Assembly: GCF_000590555.1 (NCBI RefSeq)
Contig: NC_022198.1
Span: forward strand, 1,132,583-1,196,582
DNA: 64,000 bases
Reading direction: 5' to 3'
Origin: Corynebacterium argentoratense DSM 44202
Lineage (GTDB): Bacteria; Actinomycetota; Actinomycetes; Mycobacteriales; Mycobacteriaceae
Made by a program: the position numbers and the translations under genes. A model generated the notes under the pieces. That model ran no database searches and was not told where the DNA came from. It was given only the letters and a program-made list of their open reading frames with translations. Positions 38,954 through 48,750 of this stretch are shown in pieces. Numbering within the stretch: the first letter of the stretch is position 1; each line of letters starts with the position of its first letter.

Positions 38954-39628
38954 TTAGAATCTCCGAAGCGGCTCCAGAGCTTCCCGGCACAGGTTCAGCG
39001 CCAACGAGGTGCCAAACCCTCGGCGGGCGAGCTTTCCTACCAAGCTGCGTAAAGCTTTGTCATAGTGCCGACGGTCTGCCAACTCCCCCACCTTCGCGAC
39101 TTCTTTTTCGACGAGCGCGCGTGCGACGTGCAGTTCGTCCTCGTCACTGAGTTGAGACAGCGCGCGCAAGCGAACCTCTTCCGCAACTCCCTTGTGGATG
39201 AGTTCCTGGTCAAGCACTCGCCGGGTCTTACCGCGCCGTTGATGCCGCTCCCGCACCCACTGTTCGGCGAAGAGATCATCGTCGATGAGGCCTACGCGTT
39301 CGAGGTCGTCAAGCACCTCGTTGATAACGGTGGGGTCAACAAGTGATGACGCCGCGTCTGTAGCGACGTCATCATCGCCGGACTCGGCGGTCTGCTGGCG
39401 TTTGTGTTGGCTTTGCGTTGGTGTGCTCAGCCGGTCGAATAATTCTTTACGTGAACGCCGCCTGGAGTTAAGTAGGAGCAGCGCCCGGTGACGGACGGCG
39501 GATTTCCTTTCCTCCGCCACCGGGTCGATAATCGTCGGAGAATACTCGCCGGATTCATATTCCTCTATGGCTCGAGCGAGCTGTGCGAGTTTTTCTTCGT
39601 GTGGGTTGTGCTTAGGACTCGTCGTCAT
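38954..39628 (-). CDS. recX: Regulatory protein RecX
   Basis: A 224-residue modulator that inhibits RecA filament extension. It has the RecX three-helix repeats: [20 protein letters not shown], and [25 protein letters not shown]. The ATG overlaps the recA stop by 17 bp, the normal recA-recX arrangement. The region 85-100 is an acidic insert ([13 protein letters not shown]). Length is normal for actinobacteria. Confidence 0.93.
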   Translation of the reverse strand: MTTSPKHNPHEEKLAQLARAIEEYESGEYSPTIIDPVAEERKSAVRHRALLLLNSRRRSRKELFDRLSTPTQSQHKRQQTAESGDDDVATDAASSLVDPTVINEVLDDLERVGLIDDDLFAEQWVRERHQRRGKTRRVLDQELIHKGVAEEVRLRALSQLSDEDELHVARALVEKEVAKVGELADRRHYDKALRSLVGKLARRGFGTSLALNLCREALEPLRRF

Positions 39629-40718
39629 CGAAATCTACGTTGGGCACCATGTCGACGGGCTCATCGCTTAGGTCGTCCCCGCCTTCGGCAGGCTCAAGCA
39701 ATCCTACTTTTTCGAAGATCTTCTGCTCGATTTCGTCCGCCAACTCCTTGTTTTCCTTCAGGTAGAGGCGAACCTTTTCCTTACCCTGTCCCAGCTGGTC
39801 GCCGTTGTAGGTGAACCAGGAACCGGACTTTTTAATGACGTTGTTGTCTACACCCAGGTCGATGAGGGAGGATTCGCGAGAAATTCCTTCACCGTAGATG
39901 ATGTCGAACTCGGCAATCTTAAACGGCGGCGACACTTTGTTCTTAACAACTTTAAGCTTGGTGCGGTTGCCGATGGCGTCGGTACCGTCCTTGAGCGTCT
40001 GGATGCGGCGCACGTCGCATCGCACGGAAGCGTAGAACTTCAACGCTTTACCACCGGTTGTCGTTTCGGGAGAACCAAACATGACGCCGATTTTCTCGCG
40101 CAGCTGGTTGATGAAGATCGCGGTAGTGCCCGAGTTGTAGAGGGCACCGGTCATCTTGCGCAGGGCTTGGCTCATCAAACGGGCTTGCAGACCGACGTGG
40201 CTGTCGCCCATTTCGCCTTCAATTTCAGCTTTAGGGGTCAGTGCGGCAACAGAGTCGATGACGATGATGTCGATCGCGCCAGAACGGACCAACATATCGG
40301 CGATTTCGAGCGCTTGTTCACCTGTGTCGGGCTGAGATACAAGCAACGCATCAGTGTCGACGCCCAGTTTCCGTGCGTATTCGGGATCTAGTGCATGCTC
40401 TGCATCGATGAATGCGGCGATTCCGCCGGCCTGCTGTGCCTGTGCGACGGCATGAAGGGCCACAGTGGTTTTACCGGAAGATTCGGGCCCGTAGATTTCC
40501 ACGATTCGTCCGCGGGGAAAACCGCCGATACCTAGAGCAATGTCGATTGCAGTGTTGCCAGAGGAAATAACCTGGATTCTGGGGCGGGTTTCATCCCCAA
40601 GGCGCATCACGGCACCTTTGCCATAATCCTTCTCGATTTTTGCTAATGCGGCAGCCAGCGCCTGATCGCGATCACCTGCGCCTGCTTGGGCGACCTTCGC
40701 ACTCTTTTTTGCAGCCAT
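39612..40718 (-). CDS. recA: Recombinase RecA
   Basis: A 368-residue strand-exchange protein and LexA co-protease. Walker A is GPESSGKT (77-84), Walker B is around [10 protein letters not shown], and loop L2 has [19 protein letters not shown]. No intein is present, unlike M. tuberculosis RecA. The C-terminus is acidic (NVDFDDDES). AGAAAGG lies ahead of the ATG. I could not find a convincing SOS box in the 110 bp upstream. Confidence 0.98.
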   Translation of the reverse strand: MAAKKSAKVAQAGAGDRDQALAAALAKIEKDYGKGAVMRLGDETRPRIQVISSGNTAIDIALGIGGFPRGRIVEIYGPESSGKTTVALHAVAQAQQAGGIAAFIDAEHALDPEYARKLGVDTDALLVSQPDTGEQALEIADMLVRSGAIDIIVIDSVAALTPKAEIEGEMGDSHVGLQARLMSQALRKMTGALYNSGTTAIFINQLREKIGVMFGSPETTTGGKALKFYASVRCDVRRIQTLKDGTDAIGNRTKLKVVKNKVSPPFKIAEFDIIYGEGISRESSLIDLGVDNNVIKKSGSWFTYNGDQLGQGKEKVRLYLKENKELADEIEQKIFEKVGLLEPAEGGDDLSDEPVDMVPNVDFDDDES

Positions 40719-40829
40719 GATGTGGGCCTTTCTGTAGTCTCAATCTTGTTTATGTTTAAAGTTGTTCGGGTTTCAAACTGTGCGGCGGTACCCGTTTGTG
40801 GACACTGGGCTACGCGCCAAGTTGTGGGT

Positions 40830-41036
40830 CTAAATGTCTTCTCCGAGCCAACGCTGCTCGGGTACGTCGAATTCCTTACAGATGTCCAGCCACACGTCAC
40901 GTAGGTCATCCCCACGCTCGATGGCTTCGCGTGCGCTTATCCCCCGAAACGGCAACACGTGTGAAGACAGAATCCAATCGCCATATGAGCGTCCGAATTC
41001 ACCTTCGATCAAAGCATAAAATTGCGCTAGGCGCAC
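40830..41036 (-). CDS. DUF3046 family protein
   Basis: A 68-residue protein of the actinobacterial DUF3046 family, which is usually found directly upstream of recA as here (Rv2738c position). The opening VRLAQFYALIEGEFG and the DLRDVWLDICKEFDVPEQRW ending are characteristic. GTG 41036 was chosen because GGAGG lies 4 nt upstream. Function is unknown. Confidence 0.85.
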   Translation of the reverse strand: MRLAQFYALIEGEFGRSYGDWILSSHVLPFRGISAREAIERGDDLRDVWLDICKEFDVPEQRWLGEDI

Positions 41037-41082
41037 GGTTCCTCCGTTGCCACGGCGTGAAAGCCGAGCGTTGTAACTGGTA

Positions 41083-41132
41083 CACCCCACCCAACCGTGC
41101 GGTCACAACAACCGAGGGGGTGGGGTGGGGTG
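41083..41132 (-). terminator. Possible hairpin between pspA-like gene and DUF3046 gene
   Basis: CACCCCACCC (41083-41092) can pair with GGGTGGGGTG at 41118-41127 or 41123-41132, with an inner CGGT/ACCG pairing. It would lie downstream of the pspA-like gene. The alternative registers make the exact stem uncertain. Confidence 0.45.
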
Positions 41133-41137
41133 CGATT

Positions 41138-41974
41138 TTAGCCCTGCTCGCGTAGCTCGCGAAGGCGGCGCTCAACCGGGTCTTCTACCGGCTGTTGAGT
41201 ACCCTGGATGGCTTGCTGCTCGGGAGCTTTGCCGACGGCGGGGGTGCTAGAGCCACTGTTCATCTCAGCGCGAATCTGCTCAAGACGGGAGTGACCGGCG
41301 AGTTCTACGCCAGCTGCTTCAATTTCCGCCATGCGACCCTGAACAGAACTTTCAGCAAGTTCGGCCTGCCCAAGAGCGTTAGCATAGCGGCGTTCGATCT
41401 TTTCGCGAACTTGGTCAAGGTTCGGGGTATCGCCGCTTGCAGTCAAGGCATCCATGCTCTTGAGGGAGTCTGCAACCTTTTCCTGCATCTTGGCTTGCTC
41501 CAGCTGGCTGAGCAGCTTCGTGCGCTCAGCTACCTTCTGCTGTAGTGCCATGGAGTTACGCTCGACGGCCTTCTTAGCAGACTGAGCCTGCTGGAGAGCT
41601 TGGTCGTGCAGCTGTTTGGTATCTTCAACAGATTGTTCTGCGGTCACTAGCTGTGCCGCGAAGGCCTCTGCTGCATTGGTGTATTCGACTGCTTTGGCTT
41701 CGTTGCCGTCAGCGCGGGCTTTGTCTGCCAATTGAATAGCCTGGCGGGTGTTGCCCTTGAGCTTTTCGATCTCGGTAAGTTGGCGGTTGAGCTGCATCTC
41801 AAGCTGACGCTGGTTACCAATGACAGCTGCGGCCTGGCGGGTGAGCTCTTGATGCTGCTTCTGCTCAGCCTCAATGGCTTGTTGGATTTGGATCTTGGGG
41901 TCAGCGTTCTCTTCGATCTTGGAATCGAACAGTGCTAGGAAATACTTCCATGCTTTGCTAAAAGGGTTAGCCAT
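41138..41974 (-). CDS. PspA/IM30 family membrane-stress protein
   Basis: A 278-residue coiled-coil protein of the phage-shock A/Vipp1 family, homologous to the mycobacterial 35-kDa antigen Rv2744c. It opens with the amphipathic [24 protein letters not shown], which in the family binds stressed membranes, followed by near-continuous coiled coil to about residue 215 and a flexible tail. It sits directly downstream of clgR, as in M. tuberculosis, where ClgR controls it. The membrane partner Rv2743c is not found beside it. Confidence 0.9.
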   Translation of the reverse strand: MANPFSKAWKYFLALFDSKIEENADPKIQIQQAIEAEQKQHQELTRQAAAVIGNQRQLEMQLNRQLTEIEKLKGNTRQAIQLADKARADGNEAKAVEYTNAAEAFAAQLVTAEQSVEDTKQLHDQALQQAQSAKKAVERNSMALQQKVAERTKLLSQLEQAKMQEKVADSLKSMDALTASGDTPNLDQVREKIERRYANALGQAELAESSVQGRMAEIEAAGVELAGHSRLEQIRAEMNSGSSTPAVGKAPEQQAIQGTQQPVEDPVERRLRELREQG

Positions 41975-42079
41975 GAGTGTGTGCAGAACCTTTCTCTACA
42001 TCAGGTTGTCTCGGTACACCCGTCCACTGCGCCGAGTATGTTCTACGTCGGACGAACGCTCTGTCAAGTGTAGTTCGGT

Positions 42080-42502
42080 TTAGCGTGTCAGTGCTAGATC
42101 TGCGTCTATGGACGTGGCGGCCATGGAACCAGCTGCTTCAATGAGTACGTCGGCGACGGAAGTTTCTAGCGCATGGCACACGGAGGCCAAAACCTCAGAG
42201 GAGACTTCTTTTCGTCCCCGTTCCAGTTCCGAGAGGTACCCTGGGGAGACGCTGGATAGCTCAGCAAGCTCACGGAGGGTGACGCCGCGATCCGAACGGA
42301 AGGCACGTAGTGCAGTGCCTAAAGCCTCCCGGAGCAATGGCTCCTTGTGCGTTGTTGCCAACGCGGAAAGCTTCTGCGATGCGGATTGAGACTTGGGGTT
42401 TACGGGCGCATGCGGTGTATGACGCGCGTGGGCATGTTGGCGGCTGGCTACACCGGAGGAAAGCCGGTGCGGCCGCTCGAGCACAGCAGTGTTAGTTACC
42501 AT
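42080..42502 (-). CDS. clgR: Clp gene regulator ClgR
   Basis: A 140-residue XRE-type activator of clp protease genes. The helix-turn-helix core is LREALGTALRAFRSDRGVTLRELAELSSVSPGYLSELERGRKEVSSEVLASVCHAL (split here for description: residues about 57-110) and is nearly identical to other actinobacterial ClgR. The N-terminal ~50 residues are a His/Pro/Ser-rich extension not present in the shorter C. glutamicum protein as I recall. ATG 42502 has GGATAAG upstream. The SMAATSIDADLALTR tail is short and may be a Clp degradation signal. Confidence 0.9.
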   Translation of the reverse strand: MVTNTAVLERPHRLSSGVASRQHAHARHTPHAPVNPKSQSASQKLSALATTHKEPLLREALGTALRAFRSDRGVTLRELAELSSVSPGYLSELERGRKEVSSEVLASVCHALETSVADVLIEAAGSMAATSIDADLALTR

Positions 42503-42550
42503 CACTTATCCCAACGTTTCACTGCTTGTTTTTGTTCCCATGCAAGCAAG

Positions 42551-43093
42551 TCAGTTACGGCGATTCGCCCTGAAAGGTGTGGCGGGCAGTTTCGCCACAT
42601 GTTCTGCCAGTCTAGCTAAAACTAACTCGACGGTGCGCCGACGGATTGACTCGCGGTTTCCTGAAAGCACCCGCGGTGCTTTCTCTAGACCCATTGAGCT
42701 TTCAGTCACTTGCCAATAATGCTCTATATCGTTGGGGCCTACGATTGCTGCCCAGACCTCACCCACTGGGTGATTGTCCTGGCGATCTGGACCCGCAACC
42801 CCAGTAAAGGCCACGGCCCAGTCGGCATCGAGGCGGCGCTGGGCACCGCGAGCCATTTCAAGTGCGCAGTAGCCACTGATAACCCCATGGGTTTCGATGG
42901 TGGTCGGATCAACCCCAGCAAGATGCACCTTGACATCAGTGGCGTAGGTAACCAACCCGCCTCTAAGAACCGCAGATGCGCCAGGCACACCTGCGATCGT
43001 TGCGGCAGCTAATCCCGCAGTCAAGGACTCACAGGTAGCCACGGTCTGATTACGCTCGCACAGCAACTCCACCAGATGCGCTGCGACATCCAT
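42551..43093 (-). CDS. pncC: Nicotinamide-nucleotide amidohydrolase (CinA C-terminal domain)
   Basis: A protein of about 180 residues of the CinA C-terminal (PncC) family, deamidating nicotinamide mononucleotide in NAD recycling. Signatures are ATCESLTAGLAAATIAGVPGAS with the catalytic Ser, YATDVKVHLAGV, and AVAFTGVAGPDRQDNHPVGEVW. The CinA N-terminal domain is absent, as usual in actinobacteria. Two ATG codons in tandem (43096 and 43093) could start it; the first overlaps the pgsA stop (TAATG), so the genes are coupled. Confidence 0.88.
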   Translation of the reverse strand: MDVAAHLVELLCERNQTVATCESLTAGLAAATIAGVPGASAVLRGGLVTYATDVKVHLAGVDPTTIETHGVISGYCALEMARGAQRRLDADWAVAFTGVAGPDRQDNHPVGEVWAAIVGPNDIEHYWQVTESSMGLEKAPRVLSGNRESIRRRTVELVLARLAEHVAKLPATPFRANRRN

Positions 43094-43095
43094 CA

Positions 43096-43716
43096 TTACG
43101 CCTTAGCCGCCGGGGAGACACGGAAGGAGTCGACTAGATACATCACACCAGTCACCACTGTCACCACAACCGCAGCCAGCATCAGGCCAACAGCAATGTT
43201 ATGAACGACCGGGCCCAAGGGAAGGAAATAAGCAGCGACGGCTGCAGCCTGGAGAGTGGTTTTGATCTTGCCGCCCTTGGATGCTGGCACCACCACTCCC
43301 CTGCGCAGCTGAACCATGCGCCACAGAGTAATGCCGAGCTCACGGGCGATGATCACGACTGTTATCCACCACGGAAGCCCGCACCACAGGTTGAGGCACA
43401 CCAATGCGGAAATCATCAGAGCTTTGTCTGCGATCGGGTCGGCAATCTTACCGAAGTCAGTCACTATCCCACGGGCGCGGGCAATGTCCCCATCGAGCTT
43501 GTCGGTAATCATCATTGCAATGAACAAAGCGACGGTAACCCACATCCACGCGATACTTCCGCGGGCAGCACCCGACGCGACGTCATCACGCGAAAAAATA
43601 ACACCGGCACCACCACCGGCATAGGCCGCGAATACGAATACCGGAATCAACACAATCCGGATACCAGTCAGCACATTCGGCAGGTTCACATTGCTCGGCT
43701 TTACAGGTTCAGACAC
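43096..43716 (-). CDS. pgsA: Phosphatidylglycerophosphate synthase-type CDP-alcohol phosphatidyltransferase
   Basis: A 206-residue integral membrane enzyme joining CDP-diacylglycerol and glycerol 3-phosphate. The CDP-alcohol motif is complete: DKLDGDIARARGIVTDFGK continuing IADPIADK, with the spacing D-xx-DG-xx-AR-x8-G-xxx-D-xxx-D. Several hydrophobic segments follow. Position beside clgR matches Rv2746c (pgsA3). The GTG start lies 10 bp after the TerC gene stop. Confidence 0.92.
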   Translation of the reverse strand: MSEPVKPSNVNLPNVLTGIRIVLIPVFVFAAYAGGGAGVIFSRDDVASGAARGSIAWMWVTVALFIAMMITDKLDGDIARARGIVTDFGKIADPIADKALMISALVCLNLWCGLPWWITVVIIARELGITLWRMVQLRRGVVVPASKGGKIKTTLQAAAVAAYFLPLGPVVHNIAVGLMLAAVVVTVVTGVMYLVDSFRVSPAAKA

Positions 43717-43726
43717 AAGACACAGC

Positions 43727-44734
43727 CTAGTTCAGCGCCGCACGGCGAGCATCGGAGCGGCTCTTTAGCAGGCTAAGTATCGCGGTCACAGCCAATATCG
43801 CGACGATAATCAACAAAGACAGCACCGTCGGGAACTCGTAAACATGCAGCGGCTGCCCACCGTTGATAAACGGAACGTGGTTTTCATGCAGTGCATGCAA
43901 CAACAGCTTCACACCGATAAAAGCAAGGATCACGCCCAACCCGTAAGACAAGAACACCAAGCGCTCCAACAGAGCATCCAATAGGAAGTACATCTGCCGA
44001 AGCCCCATCAACGCAAACGCGTTAGCGGTAAACACAATGTAGGCCTCTTGTGTCAAACCAAAAATAGCCGGAATGGAGTCGAAAGCGAACATCACGTCAA
44101 TAAAGCCGATAGACAACAAGCAAATAAACAGCGGTGTCAACATCAGCCGACCATTCAAGCGAGTCAACAAACGATCACCATCGAAAGTGCTCGACACCGG
44201 GAACGCTCGGCGAACAAGCTTGACCACAGCCATGTCATCCACATGGGTTTCCTCTGCCCCGCGGACCTCGTCCACGACGAGTTTGATAGCGGTGTAGAGA
44301 AGAAAAGCGCCAAAAATGTAGAACACGAAGGCAGCCTTGGAAATGACCACCGCGCCCAGCGCAATAAAAATGCCACGGAACACCAGAGCCAATGCAATGC
44401 CAATAAGAAGAACCTTTTGCTGGTAAGCGCGTGGGACTTTAAAGCTTCCGATGATCAGAGCAAAGATGAACAGATTGTCGATGCTCAAGCTGAGCTCGGT
44501 GATGTAGCCGGCAAAGAATTCGATAGCGTGATCATGCTGTCCCTCTGACCCGCCCCAGGTGAACCAGAGAAACATGCCGAACGCTGCAGCGAGCGCCATG
44601 TAGAAAAGCATCCACCCCGTGGCCTCCCGCATTGAGGGCTCGTGCGCACTACGCACATGCGAGACAAAATCGAAAGCCAGCAGGCCTAGTACGACGATGA
44701 CGGTAATAGTCCACGTCAATGCATTAACTTCCAC
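43727..44734 (-). CDS. terC: TerC-family integral membrane protein (likely metal exporter)
   Basis: A 335-residue membrane protein with about nine hydrophobic segments. Family signatures are LSIDNLFIFALIIGSFKVP and IDVMFAFDSIPAIFGLTQEAYIVFTANAFALMGLRQMYF (two acidic sites in the membrane). TerC/Alx/YkoY proteins are linked to Mn2+ export or loading of exported metalloenzymes. GTG 44734 was chosen because GGAGG lies 5 nt upstream. The 5' leader carries a yybP-ykoY-type manganese riboswitch, which strongly supports a manganese role over tellurite resistance. Confidence 0.9.
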   Translation of the reverse strand: MEVNALTWTITVIVVLGLLAFDFVSHVRSAHEPSMREATGWMLFYMALAAAFGMFLWFTWGGSEGQHDHAIEFFAGYITELSLSIDNLFIFALIIGSFKVPRAYQQKVLLIGIALALVFRGIFIALGAVVISKAAFVFYIFGAFLLYTAIKLVVDEVRGAEETHVDDMAVVKLVRRAFPVSSTFDGDRLLTRLNGRLMLTPLFICLLSIGFIDVMFAFDSIPAIFGLTQEAYIVFTANAFALMGLRQMYFLLDALLERLVFLSYGLGVILAFIGVKLLLHALHENHVPFINGGQPLHVYEFPTVLSLLIIVAILAVTAILSLLKSRSDARRAALN

Positions 44735-44862
44735 AAAAACCTCCGGTGAAAAACTACAACAACCGGAGGTCTCCCCCACCACTAATGGTGGCCAGCGCGA
44801 CCGGGGTGGGTGTCCACGCCGTGTTGACGATCAACGCTGTAGGTCGGGGTACTCCCCTCCAA
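44735..44862 (-). promoter_or_regulatory. yybP-ykoY (Mn2+) riboswitch with SD-sequestering expression platform
   Basis: Read on the minus strand, GGAGGGGAGTACCCCGACC (revcomp of 44842-44860) carries the conserved GGGGAGUA loop. The 3' side GGAGACCTCC (44766-44775) carries the matching GAGACCU-type loop and closes helix P1 (GGAGG with CCTCC). The 3' arm ACCTCCGG can instead pair perfectly with CCGGAGGT, which is the ribosome-binding site of the TerC gene (44739-44746). Metal-stabilised P1 would therefore free the site. The hairpin is followed by TTTTT, so a terminator role is also possible. Confidence 0.8.
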
Positions 44863-44901
44863 TGACACCCCACTGTAGCCTACTGGACCCGCCTGTGGCG
44901 A

Positions 44902-47900
44902 CTAGAACACGCCGCCTGTCGGGTTTGCGTCAACGATGTGTGTATCTTGGTCATCGTTATCCCGGGGGGCATCTTCTGGGTTAGCACCTCGGAGCATCCA
45001 CAGGGTGGTTTCGAGCTCGTCTTCGCGCACGAGGACTTCGCGGGGTTTTGAGCCTTCGGACGGCCCGACGACGTCGCGGGACTCAAGCAAGTCCATGAGG
45101 CGACCTGCTTTCGCGAAGCCAATGCGCAGCTTTCGCTGCAGCATGGATGTCGATCCCAGTTGGGAAGTGATGACTAGTGTCGCGGCTTCGATCAAGTCAT
45201 CGAGGTCGTCGCCGATGTCAGAGTCGATATGCTTCTTTTCGACCTTTTCTTCGGTGACGTTTTCCTCGTAGTGCGGTGCGCCTTGTTCCTTCGCCTTTTC
45301 AACCACTGCGTGGATTTCTTCGTCGGAGACGTAAGCGCCTTGGATACGCAGTGCGTTGCCACCCTGCGGGATGAACAGCCCGTCACCCATGCCGATGAGC
45401 TTTTCGGCTCCGGGTTGGTCGAGAATGACTCGGGAGTCAGTCTGACTTGAGGTTGCGAAAGATAGTCGAGAGGGAACGTTGGTCTTGATCAAACCGGTCA
45501 CGACGTTAACAGAGGGGCGCTGGGTCGCAAGCACAAGATGAATACCTGCGGCGCGTGCTTTTTGGGTGATGCGCACGATGGAGTCTTCAATTTCCTTGGG
45601 CGCAGTCATCATCAGGTCAGCGAGCTCGTCGACTACGCAAATAATCAGCGGATAGGGTTTAAGTTCCCGCTTGCTGTCCGGCGGCAGTTCGACTTTACCG
45701 GCGCGGATTTTCGCGTTGTAGTCCTTGACATGACGCACCCCTGCCTGGCGCATGTCCATGTAGCGCTGTTCCATCTCCTCAACAAGCCAGTTGAGCGCCG
45801 CGGCGGCCTTCTTGGGTTGGGTGATGATCGGGGTGATCAGGTGTGGAATGCCCTCGTAGGGGGTTAGCTCCACCATCTTTGGGTCGACGAGGATCAAGCG
45901 GACTTCCTCTGGGGTTGCCCGAGTGAGAAGCGACACCAGCATGGCGTTAACGAACGCTGATTTACCCGAGCCGGTGGCACCAGCTACAAGCAAGTGTGGC
46001 ATCGCGGCGAGGGAGTGCGCGATGTACTCGCCTTCAACGTCTTTGCCGATGCCGATGAGAACCGGGTTGTCATCGTTGGCGACGGCGGGTGCGTTGAGCA
46101 CGTCGCCGAGACGGACCATTTCGCGGTCTGTGTTCGGCACCTCGATGCCCACGGCTTGTTTTCCGGGAATCGGGCTGAGGATACGCACATTTTCGTTGGC
46201 TACGGCGTAAGCCAGGTTCGCCTGCAGGTTGGTAATTTTGCTGACTTTGACGCCGCGTCCAAGTTCCACTTCGTAGCGGGTCACTGTCGGTCCTCGGGAG
46301 AAGCCGGTGACGATCGCATCGATGTTGAATTCTTGGAACACGCCGTTGATCTGCTCGATCGTCCTGTCGTTGGCCTCAGACCTGGTGATCGCCGGAGCTC
46401 CGGGGGTCAGCAAGTGCGGTGAGGGCACTTCGTAGGGATCATCCGAAGGTGCGGCACTCAAGTCTGTTGAATGCGCAACGGAATCATCTGTGCCTGCAAC
46501 CGCCTTGGCGGCCCTGCTTGCCGCTACTACTGCAGCGGCGGGTGCTGCTGCTTGGGCTGCGGCAGATTCCGTGGCCTTGGCGGCAGCGCTGCCTGCGGCT
46601 GCTGCGACCGTGTCCAATCTGCTTGCGGCAGCTTCAACCGCATCACGGGCAGCAGAGGTGTCCGGGCGCAGGGTGCGTGCCGAGGTGCTCGGCTCCTGAT
46701 CGAATGTCAGCATGGGTTCGGAGGCTTCGTCGTAGAGATTGTCCTCCCTGCGTGACTTCTTTCTAGGCGACGGAAGCGTGACGGTAGGTTCATCGCTGTG
46801 GCTATCCAACGGATAGTTTTCCGCCGGGGTCAACCCTCGCGCGCCTGTATTCGAGCGGGTTGCGCGAGCCGAGGACGGCGGCCGCGTGCTCGATGGAATA
46901 TCTGCACGGTAGTCGTCGATGTGAAGCTCGTCGTCATCCTCATCTGCGACATCATCCCACTGCTGCTGTTCATAGCGGCCGTCGGCACCGCGAACAATGT
47001 CACTGATGTAGGTGACGAACTCTCGGACCGTTACGTCGGTGAGCTTCAGCGCGCCGTAGACAATGACCAGAATGAGGATCGGTATGGCGATGTAGCTGGT
47101 GAGACCCGCTGCGAGCGGACCACCAACAATAGTCCCTAGGAAACCTCCGGCTGTTTTGCGGCCTGCCCATTCTGAGGGCAGGCCGGCAAAAATATGGATT
47201 AAGCCGAGCATTGGGAGTGCCAGCAACACGAAGCCCAGGGCGCCACGCTGCTTGGCCTGTGCACCGGGTAGATAGCCGAGCATCAGAGCTACAGCGGCGG
47301 CGGCGAGAATAATGGGCAGGACTACAGCCCCTGCGCCAATCGAGTAGTAAGCACCGTCGGCGATGACCCGGCCCACGGGGCCCGCGACATCAACCCATAC
47401 GCACGCGCCAAGAATAACCGCGATACCAATGAGGGCGAGCCCGATACCATCGTGTCCCCCATCGTTAGCAACAACACCCGGCTGGGGCTGCTTCAACGCG
47501 GGGACGTCACTCTTTTTGCTGGCACGTGTGCGATGTCCGCGGCGGCTAGAAGAAGGAGAATCAAGCACGACGGTCGCATCGTCATCGACAGTCGACTCAC
47601 TATCGGATTCAAGGGCGTCGTCGTCATGGTCATAGCGGTGTCCGCGACCGCGTCCCCCCAGGGAGCGAGTCAGGACACCGAGCCCGTGGGCGGTGCCGCG
47701 GAAGGCTGCACCTAGTCCCGCACCCACACCACGAAAGGCGCTGCCAGTTCGCTCTTCAGCTGTTTCTGATGCACGCTGAGCTACGGGCACTACCCTACCT
47801 TGACCGCTCTGGGAGCGGCTGCGCCGGTTGCTTGCCGAGGCTTTGGCGGGGGCGGACTTTTTCCGCGGTCCGTTGTGACTGTTCGAAGCAGACTTCGCCC

Positions 47901-47922
47901 TCGAGCGTGTTGAAGCAGGCAT
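44902..47922 (-). CDS. ftsK: DNA translocase FtsK
   Basis: A 1006-residue septal DNA pump that clears chromosome dimers. A basic Ser/Lys/Arg-rich N-terminus is followed by four to five membrane segments (about residues 155-300), a long low-complexity linker (Ala-rich near 440-490), then the motor: [17 protein letters not shown] (Walker A), [11 protein letters not shown], and [12 protein letters not shown] (Walker B). The winged-helix gamma domain follows at [37 protein letters not shown] 47922 ([11 protein letters not shown]) was chosen; the frame is open 18 codons further. Confidence 0.95.
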   Translation of the reverse strand: MPASTRSRAKSASNSHNGPRKKSAPAKASASNRRSRSQSGQGRVVPVAQRASETAEERTGSAFRGVGAGLGAAFRGTAHGLGVLTRSLGGRGRGHRYDHDDDALESDSESTVDDDATVVLDSPSSSRRGHRTRASKKSDVPALKQPQPGVVANDGGHDGIGLALIGIAVILGACVWVDVAGPVGRVIADGAYYSIGAGAVVLPIILAAAAVALMLGYLPGAQAKQRGALGFVLLALPMLGLIHIFAGLPSEWAGRKTAGGFLGTIVGGPLAAGLTSYIAIPILILVIVYGALKLTDVTVREFVTYISDIVRGADGRYEQQQWDDVADEDDDELHIDDYRADIPSSTRPPSSARATRSNTGARGLTPAENYPLDSHSDEPTVTLPSPRKKSRREDNLYDEASEPMLTFDQEPSTSARTLRPDTSAARDAVEAAASRLDTVAAAAGSAAAKATESAAAQAAAPAAAVVAASRAAKAVAGTDDSVAHSTDLSAAPSDDPYEVPSPHLLTPGAPAITRSEANDRTIEQINGVFQEFNIDAIVTGFSRGPTVTRYEVELGRGVKVSKITNLQANLAYAVANENVRILSPIPGKQAVGIEVPNTDREMVRLGDVLNAPAVANDDNPVLIGIGKDVEGEYIAHSLAAMPHLLVAGATGSGKSAFVNAMLVSLLTRATPEEVRLILVDPKMVELTPYEGIPHLITPIITQPKKAAAALNWLVEEMEQRYMDMRQAGVRHVKDYNAKIRAGKVELPPDSKRELKPYPLIICVVDELADLMMTAPKEIEDSIVRITQKARAAGIHLVLATQRPSVNVVTGLIKTNVPSRLSFATSSQTDSRVILDQPGAEKLIGMGDGLFIPQGGNALRIQGAYVSDEEIHAVVEKAKEQGAPHYEENVTEEKVEKKHIDSDIGDDLDDLIEAATLVITSQLGSTSMLQRKLRIGFAKAGRLMDLLESRDVVGPSEGSKPREVLVREDELETTLWMLRGANPEDAPRDNDDQDTHIVDANPTGGVF

Positions 47923-48054
47923 GGGCTGAAGTTTATCCCTCTTTTCCACACCAGTCACAACAGACACACCGGCCACACACTAAACATTGACCGGCATCGG
48001 TATAGCTATCGACCACTACCCCGGCTAAATCAGCTCTACATCACACCGAAGAGG

Positions 48055-48678
48055 CTACAATTTGCGAAGGCGGAGACCGTGCACGTTCCCTTCAAGGTCA
48101 AGCCCTTGCGATTGACGGCCGAAGAGATGAAGGAGAATTTCCCCAACATTTCCACGAATCCTCACAACATCATCGCCGGCTCGGGCTACGCCCCTCTGGT
48201 CATGCAACACCACACGCGGAAGGCCCGATGGGTAAGCAATAACAGGCGCGGTGCTGGGAGAGACCAACATTGCACCGATCGTCTTCAAGGGGGTGAGCAA
48301 TGCTTGCTGGGCATCCTCTGGTAGGGCGCGTGGCTGCCATCCGTGTTGTGCGCGGCGGACATCTTCGTGGTGAATGAAGTTTTCGGCGGTGTTCATCCGT
48401 GCGTCTACGGGCTTGAGCAGCTTTGGAGGGCCAGCCGCCCATGCTTCCACCACGCCTTCAAAGCCGAGGTCAGCTGAAACTCGTCGAGCAGTCCTCTCAG
48501 TGTGGCGAGCGAAAGGTGTGAGGAACATTCCGAGAGCCGCGTCGGGACGATGTTCTCTGAGGTAGAGGTGGACTGCGAGATCTTGTACCGACCAGCCTTC
48601 GAGGCTCGTAGGTGCCTCCGGCCCCAATTCCAGCATGAGCTTTGCTAGGTCTGCGCGTTCGCGTTGATGAAACTTCAC
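48055..48678 (-). CDS. TIGR03085 family metal-binding protein (DinB-like fold)
   Basis: A 207-residue actinobacterial protein of the TIGR03085 family, related to mycothiol-dependent maleylpyruvate isomerase-like DinB folds. It begins FHQRERADLAKLMLELGPEAPTSLEGWSVQDLAVHLYLREHRPD, whose histidines, together with NFIHHEDVRRAQ, would form the metal site. The substrate is unknown. TATTGT ends 7 nt before the GTG with no Shine-Dalgarno. It may be monocistronic, as a terminator for rnj lies just upstream. Confidence 0.8.
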   Translation of the reverse strand: MKFHQRERADLAKLMLELGPEAPTSLEGWSVQDLAVHLYLREHRPDAALGMFLTPFARHTERTARRVSADLGFEGVVEAWAAGPPKLLKPVDARMNTAENFIHHEDVRRAQHGWQPRALPEDAQQALLTPLKTIGAMLVSPSTAPVIAYPSGLPRVVLHDQRGVARAGDDVVRIRGNVGEILLHLFGRQSQGLDLEGNVHGLRLRKL

Positions 48679-48691
48679 ACAATAAACAATA

Positions 48692-48735
48692 GCGGGGTGT
48701 GGGCAGCTACATTATGCAGCGTGCCCACACCCCGC
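48692..48735 (-). terminator. Terminator after rnj
   Basis: GCGGGGTGTGGGCA (48692-48705) pairs perfectly with TGCCCACACCCCGC (48722-48735) over 14 bp around a 16-base loop, followed on the minus strand by a T-rich stretch (TATTGTTTATTG). Confidence 0.8.
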
Positions 48736-48750
48736 GGGTGACAACTCGAT

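Noticed and set aside
40755..40775. GTTCGGGTTTCAAAC upstream of recA as an SOS box
   Set aside because: The arms are in the opposite orientation to LexA boxes (GAAC...GTTC) and the symmetry is imperfect.
46419..46766. Cys/Arg/Leu-rich plus-strand frames within ftsK
   Set aside because: They mirror the Ala-rich FtsK linker on the other strand; the repeat composition explains them.
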